A stretch of 64,000 nt of DNA from Actomonas aquatica (GTDB taxonomy: Bacteria; Verrucomicrobiota; Verrucomicrobiia; Opitutales; Opitutaceae), in NCBI RefSeq assembly GCF_019679435.2, contig NZ_CP139781.1, forward strand, positions 5,266,001 to 5,330,000, read 5' to 3'. The position numbers and the translations under genes were made by a program. Positions within the stretch are counted from its first letter, which is position 1; the number at the start of each line of letters is the position of its first letter. The notes beneath the pieces were generated by a model, which saw only the letters and a program-made list of their open reading frames with translations, had not been told where the DNA came from and did not search any database. Positions 26,165 to 34,611 of this stretch are shown piece by piece.

Positions 26165-26183
26165 CCGAGGCTGGAAGCCTCGG
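26165..26183. repeat. GAGGCT hairpin repeat, copy 2
   Basis: CCGAGGCT-GGA-AGCCTCGG is a perfect 8-bp stem with a 3-nt loop and a CCACG flank, as at 5466-5484. It lies 4 nt after the IMPase-like stop codon. Confidence 0.7.
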
Positions 26184-26223
26184 CCACGTTGGCGGCGAGG
26201 TGGGCGTTGCGCGGCGTTGTCTC

Positions 26224-27126
26224 TCAGCCGCCGTAGCCCCAGGTGCCGAGGGGGGCGTCGGATTCGAGGGCGGTCCAGGGTTGGTCGACGTCGGGGAGCC
26301 AGGTGTAACGCACGCGGTGCGCTTGGAGGAAGTCGACCACCTGTTGATAACCCTCGATGGCGTCGGCACAGACCCAGAGGGCGATGTAGGTGGTGTCGCG
26401 ATCGAAGTCGGGAGCGGTGACCAACGCGTGCAACACGCCGCCGGGTTGGACGGCGGCGGTGATGGTGCCGGCGTCGCTGACGCGGGTGTAGCGCGGACGC
26501 TCCACGACGCGGCGATCCGGTAGGCGGACCTTGATGTATTCGGTCTGGAAATACGGCTCGCTGAAAGGCGCGAGGTTGTCACCGGTGAGCAGGAAGGGGC
26601 GCGGGGTGAGGCCCTCGAGCGAGACGGCGGATTCGAGGGGCGGTTCTTCTTCCTCGGGCGGCGGGGCGGCTTCGAGCTCTTCGATCTTGGTGAGGAGTTG
26701 ATCGCGTTGGGCGAGGGCGGCTTCGACGGAGTTGAGGTCGAGGGTGAGCAGCTCCTGCAGGCGCGCGACGAGCGCTTCGAGTTCGGTGATGGAGAGGTGC
26801 AGCGCGTCGCGTTGGGTGGTGAGTTGGCTGATGAGTGCAGCGAGGTTCTCGTCGCTCAGGTCGTATCGTTCCAGGAGGGCTTCGACGCGCGTGACGCCGG
26901 CTTGGACTGAGGTCAGGGCCTCGGCGGCGGCGGCGTGGCGGTCGAGGAGATCGGCGTAGATTTGAGCGCGCGGACGGGCGGATGGTTCGGGCGCGGCGGC
27001 GAGGGTGAGGGCGGTGAGGAGGAACGCGGCGACGACGGTAACGGTGGCGGGGAGCGGCTGAGGGGCAGGGTTAGCGCGAGCGAGCTCGCGGCCTACGTTG
27101 TGGAAGGGACCTCTATTGCGCGTCAT
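26224..27126 (-). CDS. Exported coiled-coil protein of the ExbB-like operon
   Basis: 300 aa, last of four genes. The hydrophobic segment at about 27-45 (ATVTVVAAFLLTALTLAAAP) is a signal peptide or anchor. Residues about 55-150 form a coiled coil, followed by an acidic PPPEEEEPP linker. The C-terminal 130 residues are a compact mixed domain (YIKVRLPDRRVVERPRYTRV, VLHALVTAPDFDRDTTYIAL) related in style to the end of the 254-aa operon partner. Its ATG overlaps the previous stop by 4 nt. The first 26 residues are encoded by DNA that includes a CGCGAG-CGAG-CTCGCG hairpin, so the N-terminus may derive from a repeat. No known family recognised. Confidence 0.82.
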   Translation of the reverse strand: MTRNRGPFHNVGRELARANPAPQPLPATVTVVAAFLLTALTLAAAPEPSARPRAQIYADLLDRHAAAAEALTSVQAGVTRVEALLERYDLSDENLAALISQLTTQRDALHLSITELEALVARLQELLTLDLNSVEAALAQRDQLLTKIEELEAAPPPEEEEPPLESAVSLEGLTPRPFLLTGDNLAPFSEPYFQTEYIKVRLPDRRVVERPRYTRVSDAGTITAAVQPGGVLHALVTAPDFDRDTTYIALWVCADAIEGYQQVVDFLQAHRVRYTWLPDVDQPWTALESDAPLGTWGYGG

Positions 27127-27389
27127 GGGGCGGTCTCCTCCGGTTTTAGGTCGAGGTCTTCGACGAGGGTTTCGAGGGCGCGGAGTTGGGCTTCGACGTG
27201 GTCGGTTTCGCGTTCGAGGGCGTTGACGGCTTCGGCGATGGCGGCGGGATCCGGGTCGCGGTCAACGATGGGCTGTTCGCCGTCGAGTGACTTCCCCTCC
27301 ATGGCGGCGAGCAGGAACAAGCTCGCGCTCAGGGCGAAGAAGAGGTCCGCCATGCAGATGAGGTTACGAAACTTTTGCGGGACAGCCAT
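27123..27389 (-). CDS. Small ExbD/MotB-like single-helix membrane protein
   Basis: 88 aa. One membrane helix, about residues 11-29 (LICMADLFFALSASLFLLA), contains Asp15 near its start. ExbD, TolR and MotB have a single N-terminal helix with a proton-carrying Asp at this position, so this is a candidate stator partner for the ExbB/MotA-like protein two genes upstream. The remaining 55 residues are acidic with a short coiled coil, and no periplasmic peptidoglycan-binding domain is present. It lies 36 nt after the 254-aa gene and overlaps the next gene by 4 nt. Confidence 0.75.
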   Translation of the reverse strand: MAVPQKFRNLICMADLFFALSASLFLLAAMEGKSLDGEQPIVDRDPDPAAIAEAVNALERETDHVEAQLRALETLVEDLDLKPEETAP

Positions 27390-27425
27390 CGAGGAAGTTC
27401 GAAGTGAGAAGTAAGAAGTAGGAAG

Positions 27426-28190
27426 TTAGAGGTGCGGGGGGAGGTAGGGGGTGATGGGGGCGTCGTTCTTCAGGGGAAAATCGGTGTGGGCGATCGTTTG
27501 GCCGGCGGCGCGGCGCGCGGCGAGGTGGGTTTGGACGAGGGGTTTGATTTCGGCGAAGGAGTCCTGGGTCCAGGCCTGCGGGCGCACGGCGATGGCGACG
27601 TAGCCGAGGCGGTCGATTTCGCCGAGGAGCCAGTCGCGGTGCGCGTAGAAGTCGCGCAGCGGTATGCGGCGTTGCTGGGGATGAACGATGATCTCACCGG
27701 CGAGGCATTCGATGAGCACGTATTGGCCGTTGTATCCACCAAACAAGGACGTGGTCGCGGCGCGTGACTGGTCGCGCTGGCGTTGCAGGTCGGTGAGTTG
27801 GATTTGGGCGGCCTCGATTTCGGCGAGGAGTTTTTCGAGGCGGTCGAGGTCCTGTTGTTGGGCTTCGAGGCGGGCGTGTTGTTCGAGCAGGGCGGTGACC
27901 TCGTCCTGGAGGGCGGCGAGGCGGGCGGCGTTTTGCAGGCGGCGGAGTTTTTCGGCGGCGGATTGTTCGCGCTCGTCGAGTTGGTAGGCGGTATAGGCGC
28001 TGGCGGCGACGGCTTCCTCGAGGGCGAGGAACTCGTTGGTGAGGGTGGGTTTGTTGCCGCCGAACTCGTAGACGAAGAGAGCGGCGCCGAGCAGGCAGCA
28101 GAGCAGCGGAATCGAGACCAGACCGATCTCGGGCTGGCTGGGCGCGGCGGGGCCCGGGTGGGCGGAGCGGTGTTTACGCCTTCGCGTCAT
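27426..28190 (-). CDS. Membrane-anchored coiled-coil protein of the ExbB-like operon
   Basis: 254 aa. A basic N-terminus, one membrane helix (about 23-41, GLVSIPLLCCLLGAALFVYE), a long coiled coil (about 60-140) and a C-terminal domain of about 110 residues (QYVLIECLAGEIIVHPQQRR, LGYVAIAVRPQAW). The topology resembles a MotB/ZorB-like stator with an N-terminal helix and large periplasmic part, but no OmpA-type motif is seen. It overlaps the ExbB/MotA-like gene by 17 nt, so translation is coupled. Confidence 0.8.
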   Translation of the reverse strand: MTRRRKHRSAHPGPAAPSQPEIGLVSIPLLCCLLGAALFVYEFGGNKPTLTNEFLALEEAVAASAYTAYQLDEREQSAAEKLRRLQNAARLAALQDEVTALLEQHARLEAQQQDLDRLEKLLAEIEAAQIQLTDLQRQRDQSRAATTSLFGGYNGQYVLIECLAGEIIVHPQQRRIPLRDFYAHRDWLLGEIDRLGYVAIAVRPQAWTQDSFAEIKPLVQTHLAARRAAGQTIAHTDFPLKNDAPITPYLPPHL

Positions 28191-29502
28191 GGTCGCGCGC
28201 CGGGCCTTCGGTGATGGTGAAGGACTTGGGGCGGGTGAGCAGATCGTGGGTGCGCTGGTCGGCGGCGTGGGTCGCTTCCTGCAAGGCGGCGAGGGCGGCG
28301 GCTTGGTCCTGGGCGGCGAGCTTGAGTTGGGCGGTGATGTCCTCGCTGGCGGCGGTCACGGTTTGGCTGAGCTGGCCGTGACCCTGCTCGAGGGCGGCGC
28401 GGAGATCGGCTTGGGCGGAGGTCGCCTGCTCGCGGGCGGCTTCGAGTTTGGCGGCGATGTCGGTGAGGGCGGCGAGGTGTTGCTCGCGGGCGGTGGCGTC
28501 GGCGGCCTGGGTTTGATCAAAGGAGGCCTGCAGGGCGCTGAGCCGGTCGAGTTGGGCGCGGGCGGCGGCGGTAGCGGCTTCGGTCGCGGTGACGAGGGCG
28601 GTGAGTTGGGGCGTGGGATCGGGCGGCGCGGGGCGGTCGGCGGTCGCGGCGGCGGCGCTGGCGGTGGTCGTATTGAGCTCGGCGATGGCGGCGGTGAGTT
28701 TCTCGTTGGTGGTGGAGAGGGCGGCGAGGTCGGTCGCCATGGTGCCGAGTTTTTGGCGGAAGTAGCTGATGAGTTCGGCGGGATCGATGCCGAGTTCGTC
28801 GAGCCAGACGCGCGGGTCGTTGGAGGCGGGCACGGGTGAGCTGCCGGTGGCGTCGACTTTGAGGAGGGCGGATTCGACGTGGCGGTCGAGTTTGCCGAGC
28901 AAGGTTTGTTCGGCGCGGCGCAGGAGGCTTTGCGCGATGGAGAGGGTGATGGTGAGAAAGAGCGCGAGCAGCGTGGTGTCGAAGGCGGTGCCGATGGCGT
29001 TGGCGAAGGAGTCGGTGCTGTCTTCCCCCTGGAGCACGAAGTTGTTGTAGAGACCGGCGGAGAGGCCCCAGACGGTGCCGAAGAAGCCCACGAGCGGGAG
29101 CAGGCCGATGACGTCGGCGGGGAGGGTGTAGCTGTCGTTGAGGGCCTGGGTGTCTTCGTCGGAGAGGTCGCGGGCGGCCTCGCGGCAGAAGGACGGCGAG
29201 TGTTGGGCGCTGAGTTTAAAGAGGGCGGCGATGCGGCGGCGGACCCAGGAACCGGTGGTCTCCGGGTAGTCCTGCCAAGCGGCGGCGGAGAGGTCGGCCT
29301 GTTCGCGGGAGAGGCGGCGGGCTTTGCGCACGAGGATGTCGGCCCCGAAGACAAACATGGCGATGCTGAGCCATTGGACGGGGCTGCGCTCGAAAAGGAA
29401 GGCGCGGAACCAAGCCTCGGCGGGCAGGGTGAAATGCAGGATGAGGAGCAGGACCGCCGTGGTGACGACCGCGACGAGGCCGGAGGAGAGCAAAGATCTC
29501 AT
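28174..29502 (-). CDS. MotA/TolQ/ExbB-type proton channel protein with long coiled-coil tail
   Basis: 442 aa from ATG 29502; the frame stays open to 29778 but that extension has no membrane-protein character and runs under lnt. Helices lie at about 8-26, 42-57, 130-150 and 172-194. The family core is TLPADVIGLLPLVGFFGTVWGLSAGL with NAIGTAFDTTLLAL (the conserved Gly-rich and Thr-bearing helices). Residues about 220-442 form a long Ala/Gln-rich coiled coil, unusual for ExbB and reminiscent of ZorA or of GldL-like motors. Proton flow through it would drive the partner proteins; the work performed is unknown. Confidence 0.88.
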   Translation of the reverse strand: MRSLLSSGLVAVVTTAVLLLILHFTLPAEAWFRAFLFERSPVQWLSIAMFVFGADILVRKARRLSREQADLSAAAWQDYPETTGSWVRRRIAALFKLSAQHSPSFCREAARDLSDEDTQALNDSYTLPADVIGLLPLVGFFGTVWGLSAGLYNNFVLQGEDSTDSFANAIGTAFDTTLLALFLTITLSIAQSLLRRAEQTLLGKLDRHVESALLKVDATGSSPVPASNDPRVWLDELGIDPAELISYFRQKLGTMATDLAALSTTNEKLTAAIAELNTTTASAAAATADRPAPPDPTPQLTALVTATEAATAAARAQLDRLSALQASFDQTQAADATAREQHLAALTDIAAKLEAAREQATSAQADLRAALEQGHGQLSQTVTAASEDITAQLKLAAQDQAAALAALQEATHAADQRTHDLLTRPKSFTITEGPARDHDAKA

Positions 29503-29641
29503 GTGGGGGCAGAGCGAGAGCGAGGGGGGAGAAGCGGGGCGGAGTGTTTGGGGTAGGGGTAGGGTCAGCAAGCGATAAGCCGTCGTTGAAAGCTGCGGTT
29601 GCGCTCGGCGGTCGCAGCGGCGTAGGTAGGCGGTTTCACTT

Positions 29642-31540
29642 TTGTTGACTGTTTTGAACACCGCCAAACCCGACATCCCGCTGTTTCCCGAGTATGACAA
29701 CCCGACGCCCCCGTTTTGGGAGCAGCACGGTGGTTGGCTGGCACCGGCGGCGGTGTTTGTGCTGACGGTGCTGTTCACGGTGGTGGCCTTCCCGCCGTTT
29801 CAGGTGCCGGAGGCGGCTTACGCGTGTCTGGCGCCGGCGATCCTGTGGGCCTATCGGCGGCCGAGTTTCAGGTTGTTTGCGTTGGTCACCATCGGGGCGC
29901 AGGTCACGGCTTGGTATATCCTGTTGTGGTGGCTGCACCATGCGACCTGGGCGGGGTGGGCGCTGTTGGCGCCGGTGGTCGGCGTGTGGGTCGGCGCGTG
30001 GTATCTGGCGGTGTGGTGGATGATGCCGCGGCTGCGCGGACAGGCGACGATCGTGCGGGTGTTGGGCGTGCTGGGCTTGGCGGGGTTGTGGGTGATCATC
30101 GAGTGGAGCCGGACCTGGTTGCTGACCGGGTTTCCGTGGCTGCCGCTGGCGGCGAGTCAGTGGGAACGCTCGTCGATTCTGCAGATCGCGGCGTATGCGG
30201 GCGCGGGTGGCGTGTCGTTTGTGCTGGTGCTGATGAACCTCGGGTTCGCGGCTTACGGGCATCGGTTGTTTTTTGAAAAACACCTGCGGGGGCTGAAGAA
30301 GCGCAGTCAGGAGTTTTTTGTGGCGGTGTTTGGCCTGCTGGTGTGCCTGAGCGTGCACGTGTCGGAGTCGGTGAATCGCCACTACTTCAATCAGGACGTC
30401 GGGCGGATTGGTTTTGTGCAGCCGGACGTGCCGCAGGAGTTGAAGTGGGACGCGAGCCAGGGGCCGGCGATCGTGAACACCTTGCAACAGGCGACGGCCA
30501 CGGTGGCGCGCCGCAACGCCGACCTGATCCTGTGGCCCGAAGCGGTGACGCCGTGGGCGGTGCGCGGTGACGCGACGGTGAAGGCGTTTGTCGAGGAGGT
30601 GGCGCGTGAGTCGCATGCGCCCTTGTTGCTGGGCTCGATCGCGGTGGAAGGCCGCGAAGTGGGCGAAGGCGATCCGGAGGACGGCGTGTGGTATAACGGC
30701 GCCTTCATGGTCGATCCGCAGCGTGGGGTGGACTACGACTACTATCGCAAACGCCACCTGGTGCCGTTTGGCGAATACGTGCCGATGCGATCGGCGTTGG
30801 GCTGGCTGGACAAGGTGGTGCCGCTGCCGGGCGATTTTGAAGAAGGCTCCTCGCCGCAGCCGCTGTTGTTTAATGCCAACGGGGTGACGCTGTCGGTGGG
30901 TCCGCTGATCTGCTACGAGGACACCTATCCGCAGCTGGCGCGCGACAGCGTGAAGGCCAACGTGGACCTGCTGGTGGTGTTGACCAACAACGGCTGGTTC
31001 GGGCGGGGCGGCGCGGCGGAGCAGCACGCGGCGCACAGTGTGTTGCGGGCGGTGGAGACGCGGCGCCCGGTGCTGCGCATCGGCAACGCGGGCTGGAGCG
31101 GCTGGATCGATGAGTTTGGCGTGACCCGCGCCGTGCTGCGCAAAGTGATGCGGCGGCAGGCGGACGGCACGTATCGACCGATGGTCTCAACCAAGATTGA
31201 CGAGGAGGTGGAAGGCTCGATCTACTTCCGCGGCTCGGCGGTCGTGGATGTGCAACGCGACGTGCGTTGGATCGGGAAGCAGAGTTTTTATGTGCAGCAC
31301 GGCGACTGGTTTGTGCTGGTCGCGCTCGGGCTGTTCACGATGGCGGTGATGGTGGTGCGCAACAAGGTGCCGGACGAACCGGAGCCGGAGTCCGACACCA
31401 GTCTGCTGGACGACGTGCATTTGCTCGATGCGGAGAAGATCGCGCCGCGGTCGTCGGGCACGCCGCAGTCGCCCCGCGCGCCGGAGAAACCGGCGGAGGG
31501 CGACGAAGGCGAGATCGAGAAAGATAAAGATAAGGAATAA
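29642..31540 (+). CDS. lnt: Apolipoprotein N-acyltransferase
   Basis: 632 aa with a TTG start at 29642; the true start is uncertain because no early ATG exists. Lnt adds the third acyl chain to lipoproteins at the inner membrane. Several N-terminal helices (about 33-205) precede a nitrilase-fold domain with the triad Glu300 (LWPEAVTPW), Lys370 (YYRKRHLVPFGEYVP) and Cys424 (GPLICYEDTYP). A final helix lies at about 545-565. An extra hydrophilic tail of about 65 residues ends EGEIEKDKDKE, encoded by half of an AG-rich repeat. Confidence 0.95.
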   Translation: MLTVLNTAKPDIPLFPEYDNPTPPFWEQHGGWLAPAAVFVLTVLFTVVAFPPFQVPEAAYACLAPAILWAYRRPSFRLFALVTIGAQVTAWYILLWWLHHATWAGWALLAPVVGVWVGAWYLAVWWMMPRLRGQATIVRVLGVLGLAGLWVIIEWSRTWLLTGFPWLPLAASQWERSSILQIAAYAGAGGVSFVLVLMNLGFAAYGHRLFFEKHLRGLKKRSQEFFVAVFGLLVCLSVHVSESVNRHYFNQDVGRIGFVQPDVPQELKWDASQGPAIVNTLQQATATVARRNADLILWPEAVTPWAVRGDATVKAFVEEVARESHAPLLLGSIAVEGREVGEGDPEDGVWYNGAFMVDPQRGVDYDYYRKRHLVPFGEYVPMRSALGWLDKVVPLPGDFEEGSSPQPLLFNANGVTLSVGPLICYEDTYPQLARDSVKANVDLLVVLTNNGWFGRGGAAEQHAAHSVLRAVETRRPVLRIGNAGWSGWIDEFGVTRAVLRKVMRRQADGTYRPMVSTKIDEEVEGSIYFRGSAVVDVQRDVRWIGKQSFYVQHGDWFVLVALGLFTMAVMVVRNKVPDEPEPESDTSLLDDVHLLDAEKIAPRSSGTPQSPRAPEKPAEGDEGEIEKDKDKE

Positions 31541-31550
31541 AGAGAAAGCG
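31517..31550 (+). repeat. AG-rich repeat, half copy overlapping the lnt stop codon
   Basis: The segment contains GAGAAAGATAAAG and GGAATAAAGAG, matching one arm of the inverted repeats at 22817-22918 and 34819-34915. The lnt stop codon (31538-31540) lies inside it, so the repeat supplies the last residues of the protein. Confidence 0.65.
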
Positions 31551-31561
31551 TTGGCCGGAGC

Positions 31562-32131
31562 TTACTCGGTGGATTTGGCCGCGATGCGTTCGAGCGCCTT
31601 GGTCGCTTCCGGGTAGCCGGGCTTGGCGGCGAGGGCGGCTTCGAAGTGGGTCTTGGCGGCGTCGAGGTCTCCGCGTTTTTCGGCGACGAGACCGAGTTCC
31701 ACTTCGCCGAGCCACGCCACGCGCTGGTGGACCTCCTTGGCGTAAGTCTCGGCCTTGTCGGCGCTGCCGCCGGCGATGGCCGGAGCGTTGAGGTAGTAGC
31801 GGCAGAGGCCGATCCAACCCGTGAGGTGGTCGGGATCAATTTCGACGGAGCGCTCGTAGGCCTTGAGCATCTTGGAGGCGATGAAACCCTGGGCCATGAA
31901 GTTGACCTGGCCGATGCGCACGCCGAGGGCCTGGGCGTAGTCGGTTTGGAGTTGGGCGTCGTCGGGGGAGGCTTTGATCGCCTTCTCGTAGAGTTTGACG
32001 GCGTCCTTGGTCTCACCGGCCTCGAGGGCGGCGGCGGCCTGTTCGGGGAGCGGCAAGTCGGCGGCGGGAGCCGGGTCTTCGGCGAAGACGGTGGCGGCAA
32101 GAAGGAGGAAGGAGAGGATGTATTTGTGCAT
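31562..32131 (-). CDS. Exported TPR protein
   Basis: 189 aa from ATG 32131, chosen because a signal peptide (residues 1-17, ending TVFAED) begins there; the frame continues far upstream only as antisense to the permease gene. Residues about 30-185 contain at least three TPR-like units (AVKLYEKAIKASPDDAQLQT, SVEIDPDHLTGWIGLCRYY, AKTHFEAALAAKPGYPEATK). It is probably periplasmic and involved in protein contacts. A TGTCACGTA palindrome sits 24 nt before the start. Confidence 0.88.
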   Translation of the reverse strand: MHKYILSFLLLAATVFAEDPAPAADLPLPEQAAAALEAGETKDAVKLYEKAIKASPDDAQLQTDYAQALGVRIGQVNFMAQGFIASKMLKAYERSVEIDPDHLTGWIGLCRYYLNAPAIAGGSADKAETYAKEVHQRVAWLGEVELGLVAEKRGDLDAAKTHFEAALAAKPGYPEATKALERIAAKSTE

Positions 32132-32155
32132 GGTAATCAGAGGGTTGCGAGGAAG

Positions 32156-32174
32156 TGTCACGTAATACGTGACA
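32156..32174. repeat. TGTCACGTA palindrome, copy 3
   Basis: TGTCACGTA-A-TACGTGACA is a perfect 9-bp inverted repeat with the same core and flanks as the copy at 5567-5585. It lies 24 nt upstream of the TPR gene start and 28 nt downstream of the permease stop codon, so it could be an operator for the TPR gene. Confidence 0.8.
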
Positions 32175-32202
32175 AGTGATATGGGTTGGAGGTGAGAGGG
32201 GG

Positions 32203-34611
32203 TTAGGCGGAGTGGAGGATGGTGGTGGGGTCGGTGCGGGCGGCGCGGTGGGCGAGGGGGAGGGCGGTGAGCAGGGCGGTGAGGCTCAGGGTGAGGAGGA
32301 GGGCGACGTAGCTGAGTGGATCGGCGGGACCGATGCCGTAGAGTTGGGCGCGCAGGGCGTGGCTGACGGGGAAGGCGACGAGCAGGCCGAGGGCGAAGCC
32401 GGTGCCGACGAGTTTGCCGACGCGGCCGAGGATGAGGGCGCGGATGCCGCCCGGGGTGGCACCGAGGGCGAGGCGGATGCCGATCTCGGGCAGGGTTTGG
32501 GCGAGGGTGAAACGCAGGCTGGCGTAGAGGCCAAAGGCGGAGAGCGAGAGGGCGAAGGCCGCGAATCCGCCGAGGAGGTAACTCTGCAACCGCTGCAAGG
32601 TCGTGCCCTGGGCGATGGCGTCTTCGAGGAGTTGCGGCTCGACCGGCAGGGTGGGGTCGGCGGCGCGTAGGGCGGAGCGCACGGCGGGGACGACGGAGGG
32701 ACGTTCGATGCGGACGAGCAGGGTGGAGAAGAACCACGGCATCTGCGTGTGTGGCACGTAGACCTGTGGAGGCGGGGCGTCGGAGAGGTTGTTCTGTCGG
32801 GTGTCGGCGACGATGCCGACGATCTCGCGGTAGATCGGGCCCATGAAGGAAACGATCATGATGCGTTGGCCGAGGGCGTCGCGGCCGGGGAACATGCGGC
32901 GGGCGTAGGCCTCGTTGACGACGGCGACGGGAGCACCGTCGGCGTTGTCGAAGTCGTTGAGGAGGCGACCGCGCTGCAGGGGCAGTTGCACGGTGGTGAA
33001 GAAGTCGGGGCTGACCGGCGCGTAGACCGCGTCGAGCGCGTTGGTGGCGTCGGTGGTGGTGCCTTCGCGCCAGCTCGGGTAGGTGAGGGTGATGCCGGTG
33101 AGGGGCGTGGAGGCGTTGACGGCGGCGGAGCGCACGCCGGGGACGGCCTCGGCGGCATCGATCAAGTCTTCGTAGTAGCGGGCGAGATCTTCGTTGGTCT
33201 CGTAGCGGCTGGGCGGCGGGGCGAGGCGGACGAGGACGACGTTTTCCGGGCTGAAGCCGGTGGGGGTGGACTGCAACTGCACGAGGCTGCGCATGAGCAG
33301 GAGGGCGGCGGCGAGCACGGCGACGGTGAGGGTGATCTGGCCGACGACGAGCACGGCCTGCCAGCGGCGGGTGGCGGGGTTGGTGGAGCCGCGGGAGGAG
33401 CCCTCCTTCAGCCAGAGGTTCACGTTGGCGCGGGCGAGGCGCCAGGCGGGGAGGAGGGCGCAGAGGGCGGCGCAGAGCAGGGCGGCGGCGAGGCCCACGC
33501 CGATGGCGGCGGGTTGCAGGGCGACCTCGTGGGCGCGGGGCAGGAGGGCGGGCGGAATGTGTTGGGCGACGGCGGGCAGAGCGATGGCGGCGAAACCGGC
33601 GCCGAGGAGTCCGCCGATGAGGGCAAGGATGAGGCTCTCGGCCGCGACGACGCGGGCGAGGCGGGAGGCGGTGGCGCCGAGGGAGAGCCGGATGCCGAGC
33701 TCGGGCAGTTTGGCGAGGGCGCGGGCGAGCAGGAGGTTCGCGAGGTTGGCGCAGACGATGAGGAGGACGAGGGCGACGGTGCCGAGTAGTAGGAGCAAGC
33801 CGGAGCGCATGGCGGTGACACGTTGCTCGAGCAGGGAACGGGTGGTGGCGGACCAATCGCGATTGGAATCGGGGTATTCGCGAGCGAGGTCGTGGGAGAG
33901 GGATTCGATCTCGGTGGCGGCGACGGCGGGATTGGCGTCGGGGGCGAGGCGGCCGATGGCGGTCCAGTAGCGGGAGTCGCGGGCGAAGTATTCAGGGGAT
34001 TCGGCGGGGAAGGGCAGCCAGGCATCGACGAAGGCGGGTTCGCGGAAGGTGGCGGGCATGATGCCGATGACCGTGTGGGGCTGGTCGTCGAGCAGGACGG
34101 TCGTATTCAGAATATCAGGACGGCGGTTGAAGTAACGTTCCCAGGCGGCGTCGCTGATGATGACGGTGCGTTCGGCGGCGAAGGAGAATTCGTCGGGCGA
34201 GAAGAGGCGACCGAGCTGCGGGGTGGGGCGGAGGGCGTCGAAGAGGCCGCCGGTGACAAGGCTGGTGACCCATTGGGCGGGATCGCCGTCGGTCGGGTTG
34301 TAAGCGGCGAAGTTGGGGCGGTAACCGCCGAGGGCGGCGAAGCTGGTGGTGCGGTCCTGAAAGTCGCGCAGATCGGTGGCGGAGACGCCCTCCTGGTCGA
34401 TGGCCTTGCTGGTGTTGAGGGCGCGCAGGACGACGAGGCGCTCGGGCTCCGGGTAAGGGAGCGGTTGCAGCACGATGGAGTGGAACAGCGAGTAAGCCGT
34501 GATGGTGGCGCCGAGCCCGGTGGCGAGCATGAGGATGGCGAGGGTGGCAAAGCCCGGGGCGCGACGGAGTTGGCGCAGGGCGGTGTGGAGGTCGTGCAGG
34601 ACGGCGTTCAT
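32203..34611 (-). CDS. ADOP-type ABC transporter permease (MacB_PCD/FtsX)
   Basis: 802 aa. The start MNAVLHDLHTALRQLRRAPGF and the ensuing helix (about 21-45) are typical of the ADOP family. A periplasmic MacB_PCD domain is followed by a three-helix FtsX block (about 270-400), then a second periplasmic domain and a second FtsX block (about 680-790), about 8 helices in all. No ATPase gene is adjacent, which is common for ADOP genes. Probable role in efflux or lipoprotein/peptide handling in the inner membrane; substrate unknown. Confidence 0.93.
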   Translation of the reverse strand: MNAVLHDLHTALRQLRRAPGFATLAILMLATGLGATITAYSLFHSIVLQPLPYPEPERLVVLRALNTSKAIDQEGVSATDLRDFQDRTTSFAALGGYRPNFAAYNPTDGDPAQWVTSLVTGGLFDALRPTPQLGRLFSPDEFSFAAERTVIISDAAWERYFNRRPDILNTTVLLDDQPHTVIGIMPATFREPAFVDAWLPFPAESPEYFARDSRYWTAIGRLAPDANPAVAATEIESLSHDLAREYPDSNRDWSATTRSLLEQRVTAMRSGLLLLLGTVALVLLIVCANLANLLLARALAKLPELGIRLSLGATASRLARVVAAESLILALIGGLLGAGFAAIALPAVAQHIPPALLPRAHEVALQPAAIGVGLAAALLCAALCALLPAWRLARANVNLWLKEGSSRGSTNPATRRWQAVLVVGQITLTVAVLAAALLLMRSLVQLQSTPTGFSPENVVLVRLAPPPSRYETNEDLARYYEDLIDAAEAVPGVRSAAVNASTPLTGITLTYPSWREGTTTDATNALDAVYAPVSPDFFTTVQLPLQRGRLLNDFDNADGAPVAVVNEAYARRMFPGRDALGQRIMIVSFMGPIYREIVGIVADTRQNNLSDAPPPQVYVPHTQMPWFFSTLLVRIERPSVVPAVRSALRAADPTLPVEPQLLEDAIAQGTTLQRLQSYLLGGFAAFALSLSAFGLYASLRFTLAQTLPEIGIRLALGATPGGIRALILGRVGKLVGTGFALGLLVAFPVSHALRAQLYGIGPADPLSYVALLLTLSLTALLTALPLAHRAARTDPTTILHSA

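Noticed and set aside
26224..29502. ExbB-like operon as a Zorya anti-phage system
   Set aside because: The tail of the first gene is reminiscent of ZorA, but no OmpA-type ZorB domain and no ZorC/D/E helicase or nuclease gene is present.
28174..29778. Upstream extension of the ExbB/MotA-like protein to 29778
   Set aside because: The added 92 residues are not membrane-like and overlap the start of lnt; ATG 29502 immediately precedes the first helix.
31562..33856. 764-codon minus-strand frame as one protein
   Set aside because: Only the last 189 codons (from 32131) show a signal peptide and TPR units; the rest is an out-of-frame shadow of the permease gene.
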